NCBI RefSeq assembly: GCF_014193895.1
Contig: NZ_BLZR01000001.1
Span: 434,001-498,000, forward strand
Direction of reading: 5' to 3'
Length of the DNA: 64,000 nucleotides
Origin: Clostridium fungisolvens
GTDB lineage: Bacteria; Bacillota; Clostridia; Clostridiales; Clostridiaceae
Shown here: positions 1 through 8,001 of the stretch, in pieces
Position numbering within the stretch: position 1 is the first letter of the stretch
Layout: every line of letters begins with the position of its first letter
Notes under the pieces: model-generated
The model's database searches: none
Seen by the model: only the letters and a program-made list of their open reading frames with translations
Told to the model about the DNA's origin: nothing
Translations under genes and position numbers: made by a program

Positions 1-234
1 ACTTTATTTATTAAAAAGAATCCGTTAATGCCTACTATAATAGGAGTTTTTAAAGGTATGTTAGTAGGATTTCTTGCTGGAGAGGCTGGAAAGATTTCTA
101 GTGTATTAGGTAAGATATCAAAGTATGTTAATTTTGAAGCAGCATTTGATAGGTATTGGATTGGACAATGGCTTGATAATAAAATATTGTATATAAGAAA
201 TAGTTTAGACTATTATATTGAATATAAGTTATAA
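1..234 (+). CDS. C-terminal part of a membrane protein (5' end outside window)
   Basis: The reading frame is open from the first base of the window to a TAA stop, so this is the tail of a longer gene rather than a 68-residue protein beginning at the internal ATG. The visible part has one hydrophobic stretch of about 16 residues (IIGVFKGMLVGFLAG) followed by a charged, aromatic-rich tail, which suggests the last membrane segment of an integral membrane protein. I do not recognise the family. A new ribosome binding site (AAAGGGGG) lies right after it and serves the next gene 19 bases downstream, so the two are probably cotranscribed. Confidence 0.5.
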   Translation, partial: TLFIKKNPLMPTIIGVFKGMLVGFLAGEAGKISSVLGKISKYVNFEAAFDRYWIGQWLDNKILYIRNSLDYYIEYKL

Positions 235-253
235 TTAAAGGGGGATATGTAAA

Positions 254-736
254 GTGACAGAAAGCTATATGAGAGGTATAGTTGTTGGTATAATAATTGT
301 TATATATGCTACTTTTTATATAATTAATAGGGCAAAGAAGCCCAAAAACAAAGAACAGTACATTAGGAAGATACAAATGTATTATGCTAGAAAGAATATG
401 AAAAAGACTATCGAACTTTCAATGGAAGCTTTAAACAGATTTCAATTGGATATTGAGGATAAGGTAACTGTACTTATTGCAATAGCAAATAGTAATTATG
501 AATTGAAAAATTATGTGGACGCTATAATGTACTATAATGAAGCTTTTAATATAACATTTATTCATAAAAAAGAATATCATTATTCGGAGTGCTTTATATA
601 TGCACTAGATTGCCTAATAAAGCTAGATAAATTGGAAAAAGCTAAGGCTTTATTCAATAAAATTATTTATTCAAAAGAGGAAAATAAAGAATTTAGAAAA
701 CTAATTGTGTTTGCGAAAAAGAATAGTTTGATTTGA
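254..736 (+). CDS. Membrane-anchored TPR-like repeat protein
   Basis: This 160-residue protein starts at GTG, chosen because AAAGGGGG lies about 9 bases upstream. Residues 7-25 form a single N-terminal membrane anchor followed by a Lys/Arg-rich stop-transfer stretch, so the bulk is probably cytoplasmic. The rest is alpha-helical with two or three degenerate tetratricopeptide-like pairs (for example around YVDAIMYYNEAFN and KLEKAKALFNKI), which usually mediate protein-protein contacts. No catalytic motif is visible. It follows the partial membrane protein by 19 bases, so it may be an accessory subunit of that protein. The specific role is unknown. Confidence 0.6.
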   Translation: MTESYMRGIVVGIIIVIYATFYIINRAKKPKNKEQYIRKIQMYYARKNMKKTIELSMEALNRFQLDIEDKVTVLIAIANSNYELKNYVDAIMYYNEAFNITFIHKKEYHYSECFIYALDCLIKLDKLEKAKALFNKIIYSKEENKEFRKLIVFAKKNSLI

Positions 737-885
737 ACTAGCTAAAAACTTCAGATAAGATTGGTTTTGAAAATAAATTTATAGGATAAAAGAAAGGTCT
801 TCGAATATATTACTTATTAATTCCATTACTGAGAGTATATTGATGCCTTCATACAAATAAAATCAATAAACTTTATAATTAAATT

Positions 886-926
886 AGTGAACATACTCAT
901 TTAGTAATTAAATGGGTATGTTCACT
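886..926. terminator. 18-bp hairpin, probable transcription terminator
   Basis: An 18-base stem with one G-T wobble encloses a 5-base loop (arms AGTGAACATACTCATTTA and TAAATGGGTATGTTCACT) and is followed by TTTTA. It lies 150 bases after the TPR gene and could end its transcript. The U tract is short, so a role as an operator or mRNA end-stabiliser is also possible. Confidence 0.5.
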
Positions 927-1483
927 TTTATATAGTAAGTCAGTAGATTATAATTGAGTTTTTAAGTTTCGTCTAAATAGCTTGTTGTATATTTACCTTA
1001 GTAGAATAATTTTTAATATATGCTAAATGTACAATTATAGTATGTGTTATAGTTGCTTTAGCAAAAAAATGTCTTGAGGTATAAAGTTATTGAGAAAGTA
1101 TAATATGAATTGTATATTTTTATTAAAAATAATTTGCATAATGAAGATAGTTACTTCAGTTCCAATAATGCTTTTAGGTGGTAAGGCAAAAACAGAATTG
1201 GTTGAAGGATTGTAGAAAAAAGGCAGTATAACAATCATTGATACAAAAATAAAAAACTTATAAAAAACGTAATAGACTGATGTTAGTGGGTACTGGAATG
1301 GTAGCATTAGCTGGAATAATAGGTATATTAGTTCAGAGATTATAATAATGGGTAGCTCATTAGTACTTTATGCGATAAATTTATTTAAATATTTGATAAT
1401 TACTATTATCTAATATATAGTAATATTGTAAGATAAGATATTGGTAGAATTGAACATATAAATGTAAATATAAAGTTGATGAA

Positions 1484-1550
1484 TTTTATCTTTTTATGAA
1501 TATAAAATTTTATAATTATAAAAAGATAAAAAGATAAAAAGATAAAAAGT
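1484..1550. repeat. 8-bp microsatellite with an upstream inverted copy
   Basis: AAAAAGAT is repeated almost four times in tandem (1520-1550). A 14-base inverted match (TTTTATCTTTTTAT at 1484-1497) allows a weak AT-only hairpin with 1518-1531. It lies 70 bases before the repeat-protein gene and might vary in copy number between strains. Confidence 0.6.
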
Positions 1551-1616
1551 TAACAATTTATGTGTAGAATCAGGCTTGAGGACCTTAAGTAGGTTTAAGA
1601 GAGAAAGGAATTAAAT

Positions 1617-2393
1617 ATGGCAGATAATGAACTTAGAAGTATATTAGACAATCCTATTTCTATAAGAAATATAGAAAATCCAAACATAGAATTAAAGCTA
1701 GCTGCTGTTAAGAACAATGGATTTGCTATTCAGTATATAAAGAATCCAGAATATGAGGTTCAATATGAAGCAGTTAAAAATAATCCTTTAGCTATAGAGT
1801 ATATTGAAGACGTTGCTGAAGATATAGCGGTTATGGCAGTTAAGAGTCTTTGGAATTCACTAAAGGTTATAAAGAAGAAAACTGAGAAGGTGGTCACAGA
1901 AGCTGTAAAAGCTAAGGGGTGGGCTATACAATTTGTTGAGCATCCAAGTGTAGAACTTCAACTTATGGCTGTAGCTAAAGATTATGATGCAATAAAATAT
2001 ATAAAAGATCCATCTGAAGAGGTACAGCTTAAGGCCATTGAAAGCTACTGGGGAGCTGTAAGATTTATAGAAAGACCGACCTTGAATGCTAAAAGAGCTG
2101 CTGTTAAGGCTAGTGAAGAGGCAATTAATTATATTTCGAATTTTGATTATGAAGATATAAAGCTTTTTATAAGAGACAATATAAATGTAGTTAAGTATAT
2201 ACATGACAGCATAGAGGTGGACATGGTTGTGGAAGTACTGATGGAGGAGTTTGCAAGAGAAGATATCAGTGCTGACTATGTAAGAAATTATTTAGAGCTT
2301 GAGATACTTGATATGAATAAAGTAAGGTTTATAAGTGAGTATGGAAGTAAAAATGCTAAGAAGATTTTAGTTGATTATAAGCTATCGATGTAG
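1617..2393 (+). CDS. 22-residue helical repeat protein (DUF4116-like)
   Basis: This 258-residue protein has no signal peptide. Residues about 12-206 consist of roughly eight tandem units of 22 residues with the pattern xxAIxYIxxPxxExxLxAVKx (for example GFAIQYIKNPEYEVQYEAVK and YDAIKYIKDPSEEVQLKAIE). The register is exact, with AI-YI-P and AVK recurring every 22 positions, as in DUF4116-like or short HEAT-like solenoids. Such solenoids normally bind other proteins. The C-terminal 50 residues lose the pattern. The stop codon sits in the ribosome binding site of the next gene, a MoxR ATPase, so the two are translationally coupled. I infer it is an adaptor or target-recognition subunit of the AAA+/VWA module. 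RBS GAGAAAGGA. Confidence 0.75.
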   Translation: MADNELRSILDNPISIRNIENPNIELKLAAVKNNGFAIQYIKNPEYEVQYEAVKNNPLAIEYIEDVAEDIAVMAVKSLWNSLKVIKKKTEKVVTEAVKAKGWAIQFVEHPSVELQLMAVAKDYDAIKYIKDPSEEVQLKAIESYWGAVRFIERPTLNAKRAAVKASEEAINYISNFDYEDIKLFIRDNINVVKYIHDSIEVDMVVEVLMEEFAREDISADYVRNYLELEILDMNKVRFISEYGSKNAKKILVDYKLSM

Positions 2394-2406
2394 AGAAGGT
2401 GACGGT

Positions 2407-3534
2407 ATGAATTTTGGTGAAGCATTAAAAACAGTTGAATTAATTTTAGAGGCAGGGGATGTGCCTCTTATTATAGGTGAAAGTGGAATAGGTAAAACTT
2501 CTTTAATTAAGGAGTTATGTGAAGAAAATAGATATTACCTGGTAAATATAGACGCTAATCTTCTTAAAGAAGGAGAAATTGGGGGATTACCAACAGTTGA
2601 AGATAGAGATTATCTGATAGGTGGCAAAAAAGTTAAGAGGAAAACTACTATTTATGCTACTCATTCTAAGCTTGTAGAAGTTGATGAGGCTTTAGAAGAT
2701 GGAAGTACTGATTCAGTTTTACTTTTTATAGATGAGCTTAATAGATGTGAGCATGCAGTACAGCAGGAACTTATGAATCTTATACTCAATAGAGAGATTA
2801 ATGGATATAAATTATCTTATAGAGTTCATGTGGTTGCTGCTATGAATCCTTCGAACAAGTATGATGGTTTTGAGGAAAGTGATTATCAAGTTGTGGACAT
2901 GGATCCAGCGCAAGAGGACAGATTTGTTTGGATCAACATGGATTCGGATGTTAAGTCGTGGATAAAGTGGGCAATGGGTAAAGGTAATATACATGGAGAT
3001 GTCATTCAATTTATATCCACTTTTCCAGAATATCTTCACACACCAGATTCTAAAGATAGCATTAAAGCGACTCCAAGAAGTTGGGAAAGAATATCTAAAT
3101 CTTACAGGGTTTATTTAAAGCATAAAGATAGCATATCCTTTGATATATTCTACAATGTGGTTAAGGGAAACGTAGGAACTAGCATTTCAGGAGATTTTAT
3201 AAACTTCGTAAAAAATTTGAAAACACCGCTTATAACTGCTGCGGATATATTTGAAGATGATATTTTATCTTTTGAACTAAAAGAAAGAACTAAAAATGAA
3301 AGTCATTCTAGACTTTATATAATTGCTAAAAACTGCTTGGAATTCTTGGACGGTTTAGAAGGAAAAAGAAGTAACAAAATAGCTGTTTTCTCAGAATTAT
3401 TAAAGGCATATCCTAAGGATTTAAGGCTTGGAATAATGAAAGAGATAAAAAGTGACTATTCTTCCAGTGGGTTATATAAAGAAATTTTAGATACAGAAGA
3501 CTTCTTAGATGCATTCTTCGATATATTTGCATAG
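2407..3534 (+). CDS. MoxR-type AAA+ ATPase
   Basis: The likely start is this ATG, 9 bases after AGAAGGTG. A TTG further upstream would overlap the previous gene and lacks a site. The 375-residue protein has Walker A GESGIGKT (residues 24-31), Walker B LLFIDE (105-110), sensor-1 Asn in AAMNPSN (144-150) and the QEDRF segment typical of MoxR/McrB-like AAA+ proteins. MoxR ATPases act as ATP-driven chaperones or remodelers, generally with a VWA partner encoded next door, and such a partner follows here after 150 bases. The C-terminal about 130 residues are a helical lid. The substrate is unknown. The upstream solenoid gene and downstream metallopeptidase-VWA gene imply a three-part machine. Confidence 0.85.
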   Translation: MNFGEALKTVELILEAGDVPLIIGESGIGKTSLIKELCEENRYYLVNIDANLLKEGEIGGLPTVEDRDYLIGGKKVKRKTTIYATHSKLVEVDEALEDGSTDSVLLFIDELNRCEHAVQQELMNLILNREINGYKLSYRVHVVAAMNPSNKYDGFEESDYQVVDMDPAQEDRFVWINMDSDVKSWIKWAMGKGNIHGDVIQFISTFPEYLHTPDSKDSIKATPRSWERISKSYRVYLKHKDSISFDIFYNVVKGNVGTSISGDFINFVKNLKTPLITAADIFEDDILSFELKERTKNESHSRLYIIAKNCLEFLDGLEGKRSNKIAVFSELLKAYPKDLRLGIMKEIKSDYSSSGLYKEILDTEDFLDAFFDIFA

Positions 3535-3684
3535 TACTTGCAAGACGATTATGAGTAAATTATATAAAATGCTTCATATTTAAATCCTTCAAGATAAAGA
3601 TTCATAAAATTACCGAAATTTTTATTTTGAGCCTAAGGATTGAAGTGTTCTATCTTTAATTCCCTAATAAGGATGTGATAATAT
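3535..3684. other. Gap inside the MoxR/VWA module with a degenerate repeat end
   Basis: The sequence GGATTGAAGTGTTCTATC (3638-3655) closely resembles one end, in reverse orientation, of the 99-bp palindromic unit arrayed at 56058-56456. This may be an old insertion that separated two formerly adjacent genes. No terminator was seen, so cotranscription remains possible. Confidence 0.4.
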
Positions 3685-5019
3685 ATGAATTTTGATATAA
3701 GAAGAAGAGAGTTACTGAGGGAAGTAACCACTTGGGAAAGTGAAAATGATGTTAATGAGAGTTTTAAAAGAGGCTTTAATGAGTTAATAGAACAAGTGAT
3801 AATAAGTATGCTAGAAAAAGAAGATAACTTTTTTGGTCAATTTCTTGTACAAGTAAAGAGATGTATTAAACTAGATATAACTTGGCCGATAGCTACTGAG
3901 CCACTTATATCAGGCTTTAACATGTATTTTAATCCGGTTTTATTTCTTCAATGCGAGCTTAAGGAAATGCAGGCACTTTTTAAACATGAAATCTATCATA
4001 TAATGTTAGGGCATTATGAAAGGCAACGGGCTTTAAGAAATAAATATTCTAATATAGCTATAAGTAAGGCTATGGATATAGCTGTAAACCAATATATTGA
4101 GCATCTTCCTGCTTGGTGTGACAGACTATATACTGTGAACTTAGAATATGAGCTTGAACTTAAGGAAGATATGACAATGGAGCAGTATGCTGAGGAAATA
4201 CAGAAAGCAATAACTAAAAAGGGTAAGAAGGCAATAGTAAAAACTAAAGAGAATATAGCTACAAGTATTAATGTAGAAAGTGCTCATGACACTTGGGAAA
4301 ATTCTAGTATATCTGAAGATATATTAAAAGAGATAAAGAAAAAAACTGCCCTAAATGCTTATAAAGGGAAAGCTCCTAAAAATATTGAAAAATATATATT
4401 AGCGCTAGATGAAAAACCTGAAATTCAATGGAGTGATTACTTAAAAAAGTTAATACCTTCTGTAAGATGTGGATATAAAAAAACAATTACCCGTAAGGAT
4501 AGAAGACAGCCAGAGAGATTAGATTTAAGGGGGAAGCTTCCAAGTGTATTGCCTAAAATTTTAGTGGCTATTGATATAAGTGCATCTATGAGTGATAAAG
4601 AAGTAAATAATATAATGATTGAGATTTTGGCAATATCAAAAAGTAGAAGTGCAGAAATCACAGTGATCGAATGTGACAACGAAATAAGAAGAGTATATGA
4701 ATTAACATCTCCAAAAGATATAAAAAAGAGAATAAGTAAAAGTGGAGCAACTAAATTTTCACCAGTGTTTGAATATATGAAGAAAGAGAATATGAGGAAT
4801 CATATTTTAATATATTTTACTGATGGGGTAGGTGAACAAGACCTTACTGTAAAACCAATAAATAAAGATATCCTATGGGTACTTACTGGTAAGGAAGAAC
4901 TTAGCTTGAAGAAGTATCCTGGAATAGTAAAAAGGCTTACTAGAGAAGAAACAATAAAATATGGATATGATTATGGACTTCAAGCTATGAGAGATGTTAT
5001 ACATGACTGGGCTAGGTAG
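3685..5019 (+). CDS. Putative metallopeptidase-VWA protein (DUF2201 family)
   Basis: This 444-residue protein has two recognisable halves. Near residues 101-110 is HEIYHIMLGH, an HExxHxxxxH zinc-peptidase-like motif as in the DUF2201 N-terminal putative metallopeptidase domain. From about residue 290 to the end is a VWA-like domain whose MIDAS site begins DISAS (297-301). A Lys-rich linker lies between. There is no signal peptide or membrane segment, so it should act in the cytoplasm. In known MoxR systems the VWA protein is the partner of the AAA+ ATPase, and the gene order here fits that. Whether the zinc site cuts proteins or only binds metal cannot be told from sequence. RBS AAGGATGTG; ATG start. 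Confidence 0.8.
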   Translation: MNFDIRRRELLREVTTWESENDVNESFKRGFNELIEQVIISMLEKEDNFFGQFLVQVKRCIKLDITWPIATEPLISGFNMYFNPVLFLQCELKEMQALFKHEIYHIMLGHYERQRALRNKYSNIAISKAMDIAVNQYIEHLPAWCDRLYTVNLEYELELKEDMTMEQYAEEIQKAITKKGKKAIVKTKENIATSINVESAHDTWENSSISEDILKEIKKKTALNAYKGKAPKNIEKYILALDEKPEIQWSDYLKKLIPSVRCGYKKTITRKDRRQPERLDLRGKLPSVLPKILVAIDISASMSDKEVNNIMIEILAISKSRSAEITVIECDNEIRRVYELTSPKDIKKRISKSGATKFSPVFEYMKKENMRNHILIYFTDGVGEQDLTVKPINKDILWVLTGKEELSLKKYPGIVKRLTREETIKYGYDYGLQAMRDVIHDWAR

Positions 5020-5109
5020 AGATATATCACTTAGATTTCAACAATATTCTTAGGAATAGCAATAATATAAAGCTAATCATGAAGAGGAATATATAAAGAT
5101 GCATATTGT

Positions 5110-5239
5110 GTTACATTATGTAACGTTAAAAAAGTTAAATTAATAAAAAATTCATAATCTTCGTAATATCCAATATAGATGAATGATACATCCTATGGTA
5201 AAATGTAATCTATAGGGATTTATACGAAGATTACGAATT
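5110..5239. promoter_or_regulatory. Operator-like palindrome and long inverted repeat upstream of an orphan gene
   Basis: A perfect 15-base dyad, GTTACATTATGTAAC, lies at 5110-5124. Separately, AATTCATAATCTTCGTA (5149-5165) is matched in reverse complement at 5223-5239 with one mismatch, bracketing a 57-base AT-rich spacer just before the next gene. The arrangement could be a pair of regulator sites or a large leader hairpin. No regulator family can be assigned. Confidence 0.4.
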
Positions 5240-5288
5240 TATACATGTTTGAGTTTGTCTTAAGCCTTGTAGCTCGGGGGGAGATTAT

Positions 5289-5933
5289 ATGGGGAAGTTT
5301 AAAAATTCTCAGTATGTTACTTTTATTGTGGTAGTTTTACTTATAAGTTTGATTGTAAATGTTTTCTTAAGTATTGATAACGGAAACTATAGGGAGAGGA
5401 TTGGAAAAAAATCTTCTGATGAACTAGAGACAATAATACATGGAAATGAAACTATTAATCAAATATTGGCTAATTCAATACAGAGCAAGTGTATATTAAA
5501 AACTGATTTGGTCAAGTTATCTTCCCAGTATGATCAAGTGTATCTAGGAGTTTGGAAGTTAATGGATGACTATTCCTATTATAAGCAATCTAAGAGATTT
5601 ACATTTAAAAATGATTCAAATATTAATTATGATATTACAAATGACACAATCAATAAGATAAAGCTTTATGTAAATAAGTTTGTTGAAAGTAATGCTAACT
5701 CAAATGGGGACAAGGTAGAACTTAAAAGCAATGATTTGCTGAACTTTAAAAAGATGAATGATTTTTCGAAGGAATTAGATGCTTATTTCCAGTCGACTAT
5801 AAAGAAGAACTCTAATGATGGAACTTACGACGGAATGAAGGATAAGATAGAAGTTAAGAATTTATGGATTGATATGTTAAATAAGATATTTAACATAAGT
5901 AATAACTATTCAAGCTTTGAGTTTAAGGCTTAG
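5289..5933 (+). CDS. Membrane-anchored extracellular protein of unknown function
   Basis: This 214-residue protein starts at an ATG 8 bases after a very strong GGGGGGAG site. Residues about 8-28 form one hydrophobic anchor (FIVVVLLISLIVNVFLSI) and the remaining 185 residues are hydrophilic, helical and Asn/Lys-rich, which suggests a type II membrane protein with its body outside the cell. No domain was recognised. The gene stands alone between the VWA gene and a 200-bp palindromic element that begins 14 bases after its stop. The dyad and inverted repeat upstream hint at specific regulation. Confidence 0.55.
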   Translation: MGKFKNSQYVTFIVVVLLISLIVNVFLSIDNGNYRERIGKKSSDELETIIHGNETINQILANSIQSKCILKTDLVKLSSQYDQVYLGVWKLMDDYSYYKQSKRFTFKNDSNINYDITNDTINKIKLYVNKFVESNANSNGDKVELKSNDLLNFKKMNDFSKELDAYFQSTIKKNSNDGTYDGMKDKIEVKNLWIDMLNKIFNISNNYSSFEFKA

Positions 5934-5946
5934 AATTTAAGGTGTG

Positions 5947-6147
5947 TTGAAATTAAGGTGCTACTACATCCGATACTTTAATGAACTTCGCAAAGAATTA
6001 ATATGATTTTCTTCAATGAAGTTGCTAAAACTGTATAACTCACTACGTTCGGACAATACAGTTTTTTTACGCAACTTCATCTCCGAAAATCATTTAATTC
6101 TAATAGCTCGTTCATATAGTATCTCCGTAGCATCACCTTAATTTCAA
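5947..6147. repeat. Palindromic element family 1, copy A (complete, 201 bp)
   Basis: The ends are inverted repeats (TTGAAATTAAGGTG and CACCTTAATTTCAA). Subterminal arms also pair (AATTAATATGATTTT with AAATCATTTAATT), and the centre holds AACTGTAT...ATACAGTT around CTCACTACGTTCGGAC. It encodes nothing and resembles a MITE-like or extragenic palindromic repeat. Related complete copies lie at 25551, 26845 and 45434. Confidence 0.8.
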
Positions 6148-6228
6148 CAATAACATTAAACTGATATAATATTATTGTATTGTAAATTTATATAGCTATG
6201 TATAATAATGAATTAATAATATAAAAAT

Positions 6229-6261
6229 AAAAGGAAGAGATATTTATATCTCTTCCTTTTT
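6229..6261 (-). terminator. Terminator of the HesB-like gene
   Basis: An AAAGGAAGAGAT/ATCTCTTCCTTT stem with a 6-base loop is followed on the minus strand by TTTTATTTTT. It lies about 45 bases past the stop of the minus-strand gene and is nearly symmetric, so it may work in both directions. Confidence 0.75.
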
Positions 6262-6304
6262 GAGGATAATTATTCAAAATGATTACCTAAGGTAAAAGTT
6301 GTTA

Positions 6305-6631
6305 CTAGTGGCAACCACCACAAGTACCACAGCCGCCTTCAGGTTCAATTATTGGTCTTAGTGATAAGCCTCTGCCATCATTTTCTTCTGTTGATAAAAT
6401 GATAAAACCACCAAATTCATCAACTAAATTAGGCTCTACAAGGAAAGTAATATCATTTACTTTTTCAACTACATCATTTTCATGTGATTCATCAACAGAA
6501 ATATTAAATACTGGACCACTACAACCGTAACCTGCAAGGTTTATTCTGATGTTGTAGTTATCAATTTCATTTTCATCTAAGAACCCTTTGAATTCCTCAT
6601 AAGCTGGTGTGCTTATTGTTATTTTTTCCAT
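6305..6631 (-). CDS. HesB/IscA-like protein with C-terminal CGTCGGCH tail
   Basis: The start is the ATG beginning MEKITIST, 6 bases after AGGTG; a GTG three codons upstream lacks spacing for a site. The 108-residue protein has the HesB/IscA (Fe-S biogenesis) fold signature with NLAGYGCSGPVFNI in the first half and a Gly/Cys-rich end, GGCGTCGGCH. Clostridial relatives include HesB-like selenoproteins with Sec in the C-terminal Cys cluster; here both positions are ordinary Cys codons, so this is the cysteine form. The canonical IscA triad (C...CxC) is rearranged, with one internal Cys plus a terminal CxxC. A role in iron-sulfur handling is probable, but A-type scaffold activity is unproven. Monocistronic. 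Confidence 0.75.
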   Translation of the reverse strand: MEKITISTPAYEEFKGFLDENEIDNYNIRINLAGYGCSGPVFNISVDESHENDVVEKVNDITFLVEPNLVDEFGGFIILSTEENDGRGLSLRPIIEPEGGCGTCGGCH

Positions 6632-6727
6632 AAAAATCACCTACTTGATAATAAATAGTATTTAAAACTTGTTTTCAGTATATACCTATTAATTACTAAA
6701 TGCAAGTGTTTTGATTTATTATAATGT

Positions 6728-6755
6728 TTGAATATGTTGGAAAAAATGATACAAT
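6728..6755 (+). promoter_or_regulatory. Sigma-A type promoter
   Basis: TTGAAT and TACAAT are separated by 16 bases and lie 33 bases before the next start codon. It probably drives the methyltransferase-fold gene. Confidence 0.55.
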
Positions 6756-6787
6756 ATAAATATAAAATATAGAATTGAGGGGACAGC

Positions 6788-7528
6788 ATGATTCCGTTTG
6801 AAGAGGAATTTTATATTGATAAACTAAAGATATATCACGACAAGTTAAAAAATACTAAAATTAATAATCTGATTATAAGTGAGAATTATTTAAATAGATT
6901 AGAAGGGTATCTTTTTTTAGAAGATGGACTTTCATATAATAATAAATTACAGATACTAGAACTCACTAATGGTGAAAAAAGGTATATGGAGCTTTCGCCT
7001 AAGGAAATCCAAGGTTCTTTTGAGGCTATTAAAAAGGTGAGAGGAAAAGTTGGAGTCGTTGGACTTGGAATGGGGTACTTCGTTCAAGAAATATTACAAA
7101 AGGAAGAAGTAACTGATATAGTAGTTTATGAAAAGGATAAGGATGTAATCAGTCTTTATGAAGCTAATTTTGGTTCTAATAAAAGAGTTAAATTAATTAA
7201 TTGTGATGCATTTGAAGCTCACAAAGAAACTTTTGATTTTTTCTACGTAGATATTTATAATTATGAACTTTCAAAAGATGTTGTGAGTCATTTTATTAAA
7301 TTCAATGAGCTTCATAACATAGAAAATTATTTGTTTTGGGGAATGGAACACTTTTTGTTAAGTTGTAAGGTGGAAGAAATAGCTTGGGTATACATACCAG
7401 AGTTATGGATGGGAATGGCAAAAGATTTATTTGAGAGATTTAATGATTCAAAATATATAGATTACTTTAAGCAACTAGATGAAGAGTTAGTAAAAGATGT
7501 ATTGGGTTGTTTCGCAAAAGTACTTTAG
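6788..7528 (+). CDS. SAM-dependent methyltransferase-fold protein
   Basis: This 246-residue cytoplasmic protein has a glycine-rich motif I (GVVGLGMGYFVQ, about residues 89-100) followed by VVYEKDKD, where an acidic residue ends strand 2, and NCDAFEA for the next SAM-contacting loop. These features match class I Rossmann methyltransferases or spermidine-synthase-like proteins. The catalytic region (FFYVDIYNYE) does not match a specific known activity. The N-terminal 85 residues are a separate helical domain. The gene has its own promoter and no operon partner, so the substrate cannot be inferred. RBS GAGGGG. Confidence 0.6.
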   Translation: MIPFEEEFYIDKLKIYHDKLKNTKINNLIISENYLNRLEGYLFLEDGLSYNNKLQILELTNGEKRYMELSPKEIQGSFEAIKKVRGKVGVVGLGMGYFVQEILQKEEVTDIVVYEKDKDVISLYEANFGSNKRVKLINCDAFEAHKETFDFFYVDIYNYELSKDVVSHFIKFNELHNIENYLFWGMEHFLLSCKVEEIAWVYIPELWMGMAKDLFERFNDSKYIDYFKQLDEELVKDVLGCFAKVL

Positions 7529-8001
7529 TATAGTTTTCTTAAGTAAAGATTTATGTTATCTACGGAAAGACTGATGTGCAAAAAATGAAATATATTTGCC
7601 TGTCAAGTTTTCTTCTTATCCATTTGAAAAGGCAGATACGTTAAAAAGTTCGCTGAAGAGAATCATTTCAGTGAACTTTTTTTTATTTACATAAATAGAA
7701 AATTAAAGAAGTTAAACTTAGATACGATAATAAAGAGTTGTTATACTAGAAGAGTATATATACATGCAGGAAAGCTGCTTAATCGGGAATTTATTTTTAA
7801 GGATTAATAAAGTTCTGAGAGTAAAATTTTAAAATATGAATTTGATAGAAATATATATTTTAATTAATAATTATGCTTCAAGATATTTGAATTTAAAATA
7901 AAACTTTATATATTATGTATAATTATGTAATTCTATATAATATTGTGTTATAATCTGTAAGTATGAAAATTTTGATGTTTTATCATAGTAAAGGATGAAG
8001 T
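7529..8001. other. Intergenic stretch carrying family 2 element and AT-rich DNA
   Basis: The first 160 bases hold a complete family 2 element and, just before it (7561-7586), a degenerate piece of another (CGGAAAGACTGATGTGCAAAAA). The remaining 310 bases are very AT-rich with several TATAAT-like hexamers near 7940-7955, which probably include the promoter of the histidine kinase. No gene was seen. Confidence 0.5.
7597..7684 (+). repeat. Structured element family 2, copy 1, ending in terminator hairpin
   Basis: The 5' half can pair CCTGTC with GGCAG around an inner TTTTC/GAAAA stem. The 3' half is AAAAAGTTCGCTGAA paired with TTCAGTGAACTTTTT (one G-U pair) followed by T8, an intrinsic terminator shape. 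The order of parts is the same as at 12099-12014 (minus), 14955 and 63196. Confidence 0.7.

Larger units (their letters stand above)
737..1616. other. Gene-poor intergenic stretch with degenerate short frames
   Basis: No convincing gene was found in about 880 bases. It holds a strong hairpin (886-926), short plus-strand frames interrupted by stops between about 1140 and 1345, and an AT-rich repeat block near 1484-1550. One short frame ending at 1345 encodes a hydrophobic helix (LMLVGTGMVALAGIIGILVQ) preceded by KKRNR but has no ribosome binding site. It looks like the end of a decayed membrane-protein gene rather than a live one. Confidence 0.4.

Noticed and set aside
1047..1307. 86-codon minus-strand frame in the gene-poor gap
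   Set aside because: No ribosome binding site, Phe/Ile-rich composition typical of AT-rich noise, and no promoter seen.
1520..1550. Phase-variation promoter
   Set aside because: The AAAAAGAT repeat lies away from any clear promoter hexamers, so no switch can be argued; kept only as a repeat.
5021..5046. Further fragment of palindromic element family 1
   Set aside because: Only about 15 bases resembling the terminal repeat (TTAGATTTCAACAAT) are present, too few to call.
6305..6340. Selenocysteine codon in the HesB-like protein
   Set aside because: Both C-terminal positions are TGT/TGC Cys codons and no in-frame TGA occurs before the real stop.
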